Shown here: positions 55,212 to 64,000 of the stretch, piece by piece | How positions within the stretch are numbered: position 1 is the first letter of the stretch | Layout: each line of letters begins with the position of its first letter | Assembly (NCBI GenBank): GCA_030141605.1 | Contig: JAQGDQ010000107.1 | Span: forward strand, 250,001 to 314,000 | From: Tubiluchus corallicola | Lineage: Eukaryota; Priapulida; Priapulimorpha; Priapulimorphida; Tubiluchidae | Direction of reading: 5' to 3' | DNA length: 64,000 nt | Position numbers and translations under genes: made by a program | Notes under the pieces: model-generated | What the model was told of the DNA's origin: nothing | The model's database searches: none | Seen by the model: only the letters and a program-made list of their open reading frames with translations

Positions 55212-55329
55212 GTCTACAGCACGTGGTATTCCTAGGCGGTCCCCCATCCAAGTACTAACCACGCTCTACATTGCTTAACTTCGGTGATCAGACGAGAACC
55301 GGTGTATTCAATGTGATATGGCCGTAGAC
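55212..55329 (-). rRNA. 5S ribosomal RNA, copy 5
   Basis: 118 bp, identical to the local consensus except the C-box, which reads GGATGGGGGACCGCC (T to G). T5 terminator follows. Copy 1 and the second plus-strand relic also carry a G there. Confidence 0.9.
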
Positions 55330-55739
55330 ATTAGCAGTTTCTTAAGACGAGTTAACATAGATATGATGTACATGAACAAGCAAACATTTTTGGCATTGAA
55401 ATTAAAAATACAAAAAAATCAGGATAGTGCACAGATACTCGCTCTCACCACTTCAACTTCCAATCAAGAGAAAACGATTTAAAGTGTCAGAAAGGTATCG
55501 AACAGTTTTTTAAAGTCAGTAATGATTTAACTTAATGGATAAAAGATATTTTTTGAAAATTTGAATTTTTCGTTTAATTCACATTAGAATCTCCAAATTC
55601 TGTATTCGTATTTAAAACTTGGTATTGTTCATAATATGCGCATCTATTTTTACGGCAAACGGTTTACTGCGAAGCTTGCTCACCAATTTACAGGTTTACA
55701 AATAATTATTGGGTTTAGTCCTACTCTGCTTAGTTGCAT

Positions 55740-56409
55740 ACATCTCAAGGGCACGCACTGACTAATTTGTAACTAGTACTATAATTCCACACATTAGTTT
55801 ACCTAGAGTAAACTCATCTCCTAAGTAATTGTTGCTCTTTCTCATAGTTACTTTTTCTCATAAATTTTTCTATATTACACTTTTTATGCTTATTTTTTTC
55901 TTTCCGTACTCTCAGTTTTTAACTTTACTCACTAACCTTGGCCAAATTCCCCTGTTAATAAGACCCCATTTGAAACTACTACATATAATAATCCTAATTA
56001 CTGAATAATTGTATTGTTTTGTTTAGATCTAACTTTATTATTTTTTGTTTTCAGTTCTTTTTGAATAATTTGTATCATTTATACTGTTTTTATTATTATT
56101 TTTTTCTTATTTGTTTTTGTTTTTGTTATCTGCAGCATCACCGTTAATTTTTAATGTCTTAATCTATTTATAAGAAATGGCAGGAGACTAGAAGACCCTA
56201 CGGTCCTTCCCTGCCCTGCTCCATGATTATAATTACTTAATATTTAAAAAACGTTTGATGTTAAACTAATTGGAGAAAATAAATGTTCTATGTCTATGTC
56301 TATGTCTATGTCTATGTCTATGTCTATGTCTATGTCTATGTCTATGTCTATGTCTATGTCTATGTCTATGTCTATGTCTATGTCTATGTCTATGTCTATG
56401 TCTATGTCT
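55740..56409 (+). mobile_element. LINE 3' region with (TATGTC)n tail
   Basis: Non-coding 3'-UTR-like sequence with a GC-rich hairpin (AGACCCTACGGTCCTTCCCT) at about 56195, then GAGAAAATAAATGTTC and a tail of about 21 TATGTC units (56285-56408). The left limit is approximate. Six-base units lacking stops give Arg/His and Cys/Leu frames, not genes. Confidence 0.55.
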
Positions 56410-57459
56410 AGACACATTAGACATTAGTTTTGTCAACGAGATGCTTATAAGGGACTGAAGAGTCGAACCCAATACCTTCTACACCGCAAAGAGACGTAAC
56501 TTTTAAGAATGGGCATTGGGTTGTCCAGAAAGTCCTATTGAATGAAGCATGTTAAGTGAACAAATAATACTGCAAAATCTCATAGTGAATAACAGCAGCA
56601 AAGCATCAGCACAACGTAACCACAGTCAAGTACTTATTTAAACAGTGAACATTGGAGGAATCGAACTCAATTCACAACTGCTATTAATTAGAGTAATATT
56701 AATTAGAATTCGTAAGTTTAAAACAAATGTCAAAAAGTTGCTATCATGTTCGTTGTTGCTAAGTTGCACAAGTTGCTAACACGTATAACCGAGCTTGTTA
56801 AAACACGTAGTCGTCATTAAATATTTTGCTTTTTCGATATCATTAGAGGTACAAATGTATATGGGTTGATGTAATATAGCGAAAAAAGACATAATAATTG
56901 AAAGGTTTGCAAAGTAACTGTGTATTCAAGTAAGACGGGTGGCCGGAAATGATGTAGTAGAAACACTGCATTTTTCTAATAAAAATTTATTGAAACTTGT
57001 TATACAATGATCTGTCTATGAAACGGATATTTTTCTGTAATAAACAATTTAAATCTTTATTAAGTTTACAGATACATATGATTATTTTTTAGAAAATACA
57101 ACGAATTATCATTTCCTGAAACACAACGTACGTAATATGTCTAATTGAGGAGTCACTTATAAATTGTCATAAACCAATTCGTCATTATACTGAAGTTTCG
57201 ATAATTTATACTAAAGTTTTGGTGTCCACGTTTGCCTAACACATAAAAATAGAAAAAAACGAACAACTAACCCGTGTTTCTTGCTGGAAACCTTTAAACA
57301 TTAACACAGCGTTATTGTCTATAAATGTAGGGCTTAATATCCTGTATATACGCTAACGATGGTAATTTTCCGCCCAGAAACTAGTGCATTTTCCTGAAAT
57401 TGGCACCCAGTTTTTACGCCATGACCGCTATCATTTGGAGGACGTTTCTAATTGGCCTC

Positions 57460-57465
57460 TATAAA
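57460..57465 (+). promoter_or_regulatory. TATA box of the Tyr-rich gene
   Basis: CTCTATAAATGC places TATAAA about 85 bp before the end of the proposed first exon (57549), so transcription would start at about 57490 with a 5' UTR of about 58 nt. Confidence 0.55.
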
Positions 57466-57547
57466 TGCTTTCCACATTTTCCCGACTGCCACAGTTGTCA
57501 AATTGTTCCACAATCGCAGGCCTACGGTCAGAGAGCAAAACTTCAAA

Positions 57548-59879
57548 ATGTAAGTGCGAGTAACTGTTTTTTTATTTCAAAACTTGATGTAAACGTTTGA
57601 ATGATTTTGATAAATCTGTAAAAAGTCATTTAGTTGCTAGCTTTATAAATTAACGATGCACAGAGTCCTATTCATTTTCTGAAAATGTTTTTTATTAGCA
57701 AGTTTAAAATTTTTGATCAGCAGTCTAGTCTAATTTGCTCAATTCAGCAGTCAGCATAAATAATCAATTTAAAAAAAAATGTGCAAACGTTTGATTTGAA
57801 GTTTAAAACTACAAAAATAGTATCGAAATAACAGCTTGTAATTGAAATATTCTATAAAAGGATTACAATAATGTTATCTAATAATATTATCTTCTTGTTA
57901 ATAATGAAATGTAAATTTATTTGTAAAATTTGCAAATTATAGTGCGAACTTAGTACTGAAGCGCACAACAAGCTTTTGACGTATTTTTACATCCACGTTT
58001 GTGCAATTTTCTTTAAAAAAGTGGATACTTATGCTCATTACTGATTTCAAAGCTTATTCAATTAATTGATTTTTTAAATAAACATGTTAAAAAGATGCGA
58101 AAATTCAGAATTAGGACCACGTTCTTAAACTGTAAATCTAAATTTTGCAAAAGTTTTTGTTTCAAATTTTAAGTTGAATTTAGACCCATGCTTGTAAGAG
58201 TTGGGAACTTTATCATCTGGCAAATACCAGTTCCGGGTAGTTATAATGTTGATGTTGCTTGTTGCTGATGCTACCGTCGTTGTTACTGTTAATCATGCTA
58301 CTGTTGTTGTAATTATTGTTGTAGTTTTAGTAGCAGTAGCAGTAATAGTAATGTAGTTGTAGAAGTAATTGTTGTTGTTGTTGTCGTTGTTGCTATTGCT
58401 GTTGCTGCTGCTGCTGTTTTGATGATGATAATGACGAATGATGAATGCAACTACGATGAAGACGACGGCGATGATCATGATGATGATACACTTCTTACCT
58501 GTGCACTTAACACAAGGCTAATGCAAATTTTCGTTGCAGGGATACGATTCTTGTTGCCGTTCTAGCCGTTGCTGTACTTAGCATGGTAAGCGCCAGTGGG
58601 CCATCGTACCGGAACGATGTGGCGTTTGCTCCCGGAGGTGCTGTTCCACACGGCTATAAGGGCAACACAGCAGCCTATCACAAAGTAGCACCAGCTCCAA
58701 AAACTTATTTTCACACCACAACGTACGGACCGGTGAGCAAAGGCAAGTTGGAAGGAGATGGGCAGAAAAGTAGCGAAACCTCATTTTCTCGCTCTGGTCG
58801 GGCTCACGGAACTTTGACTAGTCAAGATAAATCCTACGCGAAGGAGACCTCAGCAAAATCTAGAGGTTACGACTACGATTACAAGTAAGCATACAGACAA
58901 AACTAAACAAAACTAAACTAAAGTTATAATTCAAAACGGCTGAAACTTATTATATTGTTTTGCAATTTAACAAGCGCCAAAAAGTAACAAATTGTTTTGA
59001 TAGTAATTATCTGGCAAATTATATGAACAACATTGTCTGAAATCAAGTGTTACTGAAATCATACTTAGTTTGTTTGCTTTTAAAACAGCTGTTCACTTGT
59101 TTAAATTCACTTGATCGTGATTATTAAATTTCTTGTTTAACGATGGATAACGCAATCATGCCTAAAACCAGTTTGTAAGGTTCGCAGTGGGCACAGAACA
59201 CTGATTAATTAACTTATTCGTTAATAGATGTCACTACAGTGCACTTCGTAAAATTATTAAATTTATTAAAACAGAAGCTATGTTAATATATTTTTAACCA
59301 ATTACCAAAATATCAGTAAAGTAAGTTATGACTTTATTAGAAGTTAAATCGTAGACATACGAAAATTTTTCAGTAGAAACCGCTTTTTATTTCTCTTTTA
59401 CTATAAAAATATTTTAACGAAATATTTTACTATAAAGAATAACAAGTTTATTTAAACACCCAACTGCAGCGATTGCATGTGTATTTTAGTCACGTGGTCT
59501 CGCTTGAATTTTAACTCTTTTTTTGAAATGCATCTATTGCTACACCGAGTATATACATCGGGGTTAATATAGTTTAATTAACAAGTCGATGAACATAATT
59601 AAATGCTTTGCTTCTTGTCCTAGGGAAGGCCATGAATATTATCAACCAGAAACGTTATACAAGTACGACATAGTTCGACCAATATTAAGCCATTCTTACG
59701 ACGGCTACGGCTACGATTATCCATCAACGAAAACTTATCACAATGGCGGATATGCTAACGACGATTACAGCTACGGCCATCCCAGTAAATACCGACAGCA
59801 TGGATATTCAACGAGTCCGATTCGCCATGATAACACTTTACATCGTCCAGTAGGTGGCCAACGATGTTATTGTTATTAA
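57548..59879 (+). CDS. Secreted Tyr-rich protein (200 aa), start codon split by an intron
   Basis: Exon 1 ends CTTCAAAAT-GTAAGT, contributing only AT (57548-57549). Exon 2 is 58540-58884, exon 3 is 59624-59879 (TAA). The total is 603 nt with no slack. The protein begins MDTILVAVLAVAVLSMVSAS, a clear signal peptide. The mature part has a basic, Ser/Gly/Lys-rich half (GKLEGDGQKSSETSFSRSG) and a Tyr/His/Asp/Gly-rich half (HSYDGYGYDYPSTK, YANDDYSYGHPS), ending with the only two cysteines (QRCYCY). There are about 30 tyrosines. No known domain is recognised. Tyr-rich, Cys-poor secreted proteins often serve in cross-linked matrices or adhesives; that is inference. AATAAA at about 60058. Intron 1 contains trinucleotide repeats at 58290-58480. 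Confidence 0.8.
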
Positions 59880-61080
59880 GTTAAATTCAGGGCATGCATG
59901 AAGCATTACTTACTTCCGGTTATCAAAAAATTGCAATGTTAAATTTTACTGTTGGATTAAGTCCTTAGAATTAGTTTTGTATATAGATTTATTACAAATA
60001 TATAAAAACGGCCTTAAAATGTCACAATTGCGATAACAACATGTAGTTTTTGTACAAATAATAAAAATTATCATAATACTCAACGATTTTGCATTATAGC
60101 TTTATTAATAAAACTGAATTACAAAAATTACGCTATTGGGCATAATTTTTATTCATTTTTACAGTGTACTCCAATCTTAATGTCATTTTGCTCGCTTTAG
60201 AATGTGCATAATTCAAAATCAATTTTATGCAAAAATAATAACAATACTATTAACAAGGATAACAACAACGGTATGCAAAAGATGCATTCTGTCTTAACAA
60301 TAAACGACAAAACATCAACAACAAAGTGAACGTTGCTATAACAACATAACATTAATTTCATGCACAAAAATTCTTTTTATTTAAATTTTGAACTTACGCG
60401 TAATTTAAATTGTATTAGGAATTATAAACTGAAATCATTATAATCAATAAGTTAACGATGCCCAAATTTTGGCACGAATATACAGATAATAATGTTGAGA
60501 AAATCACTTGTTTTTAAAATCAGTTTGAGGAATAAAGTAATCGAAACAGAACCAGCTAATGAAGGAAAAAAACCAGATTATAGCTCTGTAGCTTTGGCCT
60601 AAATCAACTACTAGCAACATAAATACTATCACTAAAACATACTGTAAATAAAGCTATAGAACTACACTAAAGCTTCTACTAGTAACTTTGGAAAAAATAT
60701 ACTTTTGCCGGCAGTAGCAGGTCTAGTTGTTTTGGGCATAAGCAGCAAGAGTACCGAGCACCAAAGTCTTAAACGAAAGGCTAAGGAAGTTCTGCTCAGC
60801 TACAAAACAAGTGTTTCCTTTTAAAAAAAATATTACCTCAAGTAATAAAACCTGATCGATGATGTTCAAAAAGGCAGAAATGAAATTATCAGTTTTCCGC
60901 TGTTGCAATTCGGTTGCTGCTTTAGTCAATTACATTTATTTCCAATGATCTAGGTAATAAAAAGATACTGCTAAGCATTACTAGGACACTATTCCTCCCA
61001 CTTTTGAAAAGGGATTAAACATGGTCACAGGTAAACAGCAAGGACTGGCACACAAAAACAAATTAGTCTACTGCTACATA
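59880..61080. other. Convergent 3' flanks of the Tyr-rich and chitin-binding genes
   Basis: AT-rich, with AATAAA on the plus strand near 60058. No open frame of interest; both genes end towards this spacer. Confidence 0.7.
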
Positions 61081-64000
61081 TCACGACTCTTCTCCACATT
61101 TACATATTACGGATGTATCAACATTTTCCTTATCATCACACATGTATTTGAATGGATGAAAGACTGTTCCCTCCGGGCAGTTCATTGGAACACGCATTTC
61201 ATTGGGTGTGTTCTGCCACAGACATAGATAGTACTTGCGACAGTTTATTGGATTTGCCATTACCATGTGCGAATGTCCGGAGCAAGAGGGACCTGGTCCT
61301 TTCACCTCACATTGCGTACTTTCTGTAGCCATTCCCACAGCGCCGTTTCTTCCAGAAGCAGATGAACCGGAATCCGAAAGTTTTGTTTCCTCCAATTCTG
61401 GATTATATGGCCTCTGCTCTTCCTGGGCAACTACTGGGCCAAGGCTTTCGCCCCCATGAGTATTACTGGGATATGTCTCGTGTCCAACAGTACCAGGTAA
61501 TTCATAATCGTTGTAAGTATTACGTGGATATTGTTCATAGGATTGATTTGTAGGATACCCTTCATAAGAATAAGCTGTATGGTGTGGAAATGGAATACCA
61601 ACTGTGGAAACATGTGATGGATACGTATCATAGTGGCCTGGATAGCTTTCATATGCATCGTGTCCATGTTCAGGGTATGTTTCATGAGGATGCACTTCAT
61701 AGTGTCCATGTTCAGGGTACGTTTCATGAGGATGCACTTCATAGTGTCCATGTTCAGGGTACGTTTCATGAGGATGCACTTCATAGTGTCCATGTTCAGG
61801 GTACGTTTCATGAGGATGCACTTCATAGTGTCCATGTTCAGGGTACGTTTCATGAGGATGCACTTCATAGTGTCCATATTCAGGGTACGTTTCATGAGGA
61901 TGCACTTCATAGTGTCCATATTCAGGATACGTTTCATGAGGATGCACTTCATAGTGTCCATGTTCAGGGTACGTTTCATGAGGATGCACTTCATAGTGTC
62001 CATGTTCAGGATACGTTTCATGAGGATGCACTTCATAGTGTCCATGTTCAGGATACTCTTCATGAGGATGCACTTCATAGTGTCCATGTTCAGGATACGT
62101 TTCATGAGGATGCACTTCATAGTGTCCATGTTCAGGATACTCTTCATGAGGATATAATTCATTAGGATGAACTTCATAGTGTCCATGTTCAGGGTACGTT
62201 TCATGAGGATGCACTTCATAGTGTCCATGTTCAGGGTATGTTTCATGAGGATGCACTTCATAGTGTCCATGTTCAGGGTATGTTTCATGAGGAAGCACTT
62301 CATAATGTCCATGTTCAGGGTATGTTTCATGAGGATGCACTTCATAGTGTCCATGTTCAGGGTATGTTTCATGAGGAAGCACTTCATAATGTCCATGTTC
62401 AGGGTATGTTTCATGAGGATGCACTTCATAATGTCCATGTTCAGGGTATGTTTCATGAGGATGCACTTCATAATGTCCATGTTCAGGGTATGTTTCACGA
62501 GGATGCACTTCATAATGTCCATGTTCAGGGTATGTTTCACGAGGATGCACTTCATAGTGTCCATGTTCAGGGTATGTTTCATGAGGATGCACTTCATAGT
62601 GTCCATGTTCAGGGTATGTTTCATGAGGAAGCACTTCATAGTGTCCATGTTCAGGGTACGCTTCATGAGGATGCACTTCATAGTGTCCATGTTCAGGGTA
62701 TGTTTCATGAGGAAGCACTTCATAATGTCCATGTTCAGGGTATGTTTCATGAGGATGCACTTCATAATGTCCATGTTCAGGGTATGTTTCATGAGGATGC
62801 ACTTCATAATGTCCATGTTCAGGGTATGTTTCACGAGGATGCACTTCATAATGTCCATGTTCAGGGTATGTTTCACGAGGATGCACTTCATAGTGTCCAT
62901 GTTCAGGGTATGTTTCATGAGGATGCACTTCATAGTGTCCATGTTCAGGGTATGTTTCATGAGGAAGCACTTCATAGTGTCCATGTTCAGGGTATGTTTC
63001 ATGAGGAAGCACTTCATAATGTCCATGTTCAGGGTATGTTTCACGAGGATGCACTTCATAATGTCCATGTTCAGGGTATGTTTCATGAGGATGCACTTCA
63101 TAGTGTCCATGTTCAGGGTATGTTTCACGAGGATGCACTTCATAATGTCCATGTTCAGGGTATGTTTCATGAGGATGCACTTCATAATGTCCATGTTCAG
63201 GGTATGTTTCACGAGGATGCACTTCATAATGTCCATGTTCAGGGTATGTTTCACGAGGATGCACTTCATAATGTCCATGTTCAGGGTATGTTTCACGAGG
63301 ATGCCCTTCATAATGTCCATGTTCAGGATATGTTTCACGAGGATGCCCTTCATAATGTCCATGTTCAGGGTATGTTTCACGAGGATGCCCTTCATAATGT
63401 CCATGTTCAGCATACAGTTCATCAGGGTGTGTTTCATAACCATAACTTTCATAAGGATGAACTTCATAGAGTTCAGACCCAGGGTAAGTATCGTAATAAT
63501 TGCTTTTTTCATAAGGGTACGCATGCGGCTCGTTTACTGGATATATTTCAGAACTTTCACGAGGATGTACTTCGAAATCATCATACTGTCCATGTGCTGA
63601 ATATGCACCGTAATTCTCATGTGTTTGATGAGGGTGCACGTCATACTGCTCCGGCAGATATATTACATAATTGTGAGCGTCATAAGGATAGCTGTTGCTA
63701 GGGTAGACTTCATATGCATCTCTGTGTGGATATGTTTCGTAATTGTACGTTTCGTGGGGAATCATTTCGTGTTCTTGATATGGTATGTAACTTCCTTGTG
63801 TTTGATGAGGATACGCATCGTGATAATTCCCGTGCCGTGAATATGATGACTCCACTCTGCGACTGCGACTGTGCCCATGGTAGGCATGGTGCTCATCATA
63901 TCCATGAACAGGGTGTTGTCCTTCTTGCTGATGGGATACATGTTGTACGTAGTGTCGCCGATGTTGCACAGTATGACGCCTGTACGTCTCACCGTGATGT
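61081..64000 (-). CDS. His/Tyr-rich repeat protein with C-terminal chitin-binding type-2 domain (5' end outside window)
   Basis: One uninterrupted minus-strand frame runs from the right edge of the window to TCA/TGA at 61081-61083, over 970 codons. It has no initiating ATG here, so the exon continues beyond 64000. N-terminal part: His/Tyr/Gln-rich irregular motifs (QTQGSYIPYQEHE, YPSNSYPYDAHN). Middle: about 41 copies of a 14-residue unit PEHGHYEVHPHETY (variants HPRE, VLPH, PEYG). C-terminal: YPxxTY motifs, an acidic/Ser linker, then a peritrophin-A (CBM14) domain with six cysteines spaced 13-5-14-12-11 and aromatic KYYLCLW, ending CKCGEES. The domain suggests secretion and chitin binding; the His/Glu/Tyr repeat could bind metal ions or be cross-linked (inference). 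Typical of shell, cuticle, tube or peritrophic-type matrix proteins. Confidence 0.88.
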   Translation of the reverse strand, partial: HHGETYRRHTVQHRRHYVQHVSHQQEGQHPVHGYDEHHAYHGHSRSRRVESSYSRHGNYHDAYPHQTQGSYIPYQEHEMIPHETYNYETYPHRDAYEVYPSNSYPYDAHNYVIYLPEQYDVHPHQTHENYGAYSAHGQYDDFEVHPRESSEIYPVNEPHAYPYEKSNYYDTYPGSELYEVHPYESYGYETHPDELYAEHGHYEGHPRETYPEHGHYEGHPRETYPEHGHYEGHPRETYPEHGHYEVHPRETYPEHGHYEVHPRETYPEHGHYEVHPHETYPEHGHYEVHPRETYPEHGHYEVHPHETYPEHGHYEVHPRETYPEHGHYEVLPHETYPEHGHYEVLPHETYPEHGHYEVHPHETYPEHGHYEVHPRETYPEHGHYEVHPRETYPEHGHYEVHPHETYPEHGHYEVHPHETYPEHGHYEVLPHETYPEHGHYEVHPHEAYPEHGHYEVLPHETYPEHGHYEVHPHETYPEHGHYEVHPRETYPEHGHYEVHPRETYPEHGHYEVHPHETYPEHGHYEVHPHETYPEHGHYEVLPHETYPEHGHYEVHPHETYPEHGHYEVLPHETYPEHGHYEVHPHETYPEHGHYEVHPHETYPEHGHYEVHPNELYPHEEYPEHGHYEVHPHETYPEHGHYEVHPHEEYPEHGHYEVHPHETYPEHGHYEVHPHETYPEHGHYEVHPHETYPEYGHYEVHPHETYPEYGHYEVHPHETYPEHGHYEVHPHETYPEHGHYEVHPHETYPEHGHYEVHPHETYPEHGHYEVHPHETYPEHGHDAYESYPGHYDTYPSHVSTVGIPFPHHTAYSYEGYPTNQSYEQYPRNTYNDYELPGTVGHETYPSNTHGGESLGPVVAQEEQRPYNPELEETKLSDSGSSASGRNGAVGMATESTQCEVKGPGPSCSGHSHMVMANPINCRKYYLCLWQNTPNEMRVPMNCPEGTVFHPFKYMCDDKENVDTSVICKCGEES
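61660..63425. repeat. 42-bp coding minisatellite, about 41 copies
   Basis: Unit TTCAGGGTATGTTTCATGAG GATGCACTTCATAATGTCCATG, in frame with the chitin-binding protein. GGAAGCAC variants (Leu for His) at about 62290, 62374, 62626, 62710 and 62962 are spaced 84, 252, 84 and 252 bp. This reveals a 336-bp (eight-unit) higher-order period. Confidence 0.97.

Larger units (their letters stand above)
50265..55380 (-). repeat. 5S rDNA tandem units, right block, with insertions
   Basis: Units with 5S genes at 51105, 54389 and 55212 plus the truncated one at 50200. Diverged 5S-like segments lie at 50611-50676, 51400-51459, 53720-53785 and 54821-54880. The block is interrupted by the BEL/Pao fragment (51558-53616) and a LINE tail (53974-54222). 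The spacer markers are the same as in the left block. Confidence 0.92.

Noticed and set aside
56458-56500. Minus-strand tRNA suggested by TGGGTTCGACTC
   Set aside because: Only the T-arm-like motif is present; no acceptor, D or anticodon arm could be paired.
57400-57600. ORF beginning MAPSFYAMTAII
   Set aside because: Overlaps the TATA box and first exon of the Tyr-rich gene and runs through its donor site.
61584-63701. Plus-strand ORFs (Phe/Met/Arg and His/Val/Gln rich) over the 42-bp repeat
   Set aside because: Antisense shadows of the chitin-binding protein; they start and stop with the repeat.

Overview
The window is eukaryotic and almost certainly from an invertebrate animal. It is AT-rich, its genes are split by GT-AG introns, and it carries a Wnt ligand, CYP2-type cytochromes P450, a C-type lectin exon, 5S rRNA genes, a BEL/Pao retroelement, LINE, hAT and mariner debris, and many microsatellites. 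Secreted Gly/Tyr-, Tyr- and His/Tyr-rich proteins, one with a chitin-binding domain, fit a lophotrochozoan such as a mollusc. That placement is inference; no sequence here proves it.

Layout. 0.3-3.8 kb: the last four exons of a Wnt8-type gene (+), with introns holding (TTTAG)n and (TTTAC)n arrays. 6.7-8.0 kb: a four-exon gene (+) for a small secreted protein with ten cysteines that I do not recognise. 8.9-38.9 kb: a cluster of three CYP2-like genes with the same six-exon, phase 1-2-1-1-1 structure. Gene A (-, 497 codons) and gene C (+, 500 codons) are complete. Gene B (-) has five clean exons, but its exon 3 runs into a stop and is probably broken. B and C are head-to-head with only 339 bp between start codons. 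40.5-42.0 and 50.2-55.4 kb: a tandem 5S rRNA array (genes on -) whose units also carry a second, degenerate 5S-like segment. The array is invaded by a truncated BEL/Pao element and bordered by a 17-bp satellite. 43.5 kb: the last exon of a C-type lectin. 44.8-45.7 kb: a decayed LINE.

46-64 kb holds three genes for low-complexity extracellular proteins: a 103-residue Gly/Tyr-rich protein (+), a 200-residue Tyr-rich protein whose start codon is split by an intron (+), and a very large His/Tyr/Glu/Pro repeat protein ending in a chitin-binding type-2 domain (-, running off the right edge). Together they look like a small neighbourhood of matrix or secreted structural proteins (inference).

One theme recurs. 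Short tandem duplications sit on splice junctions in three genes: the CYP gene A exon 5 donor (seven copies), the Cys-rich gene exon 2 acceptor (three copies) and the Gly-rich gene acceptor (end of a minisatellite). Exon joins were derived by hand from splice consensus, reading frame and, for the P450s, agreement among the three paralogues. No transcript data were available.
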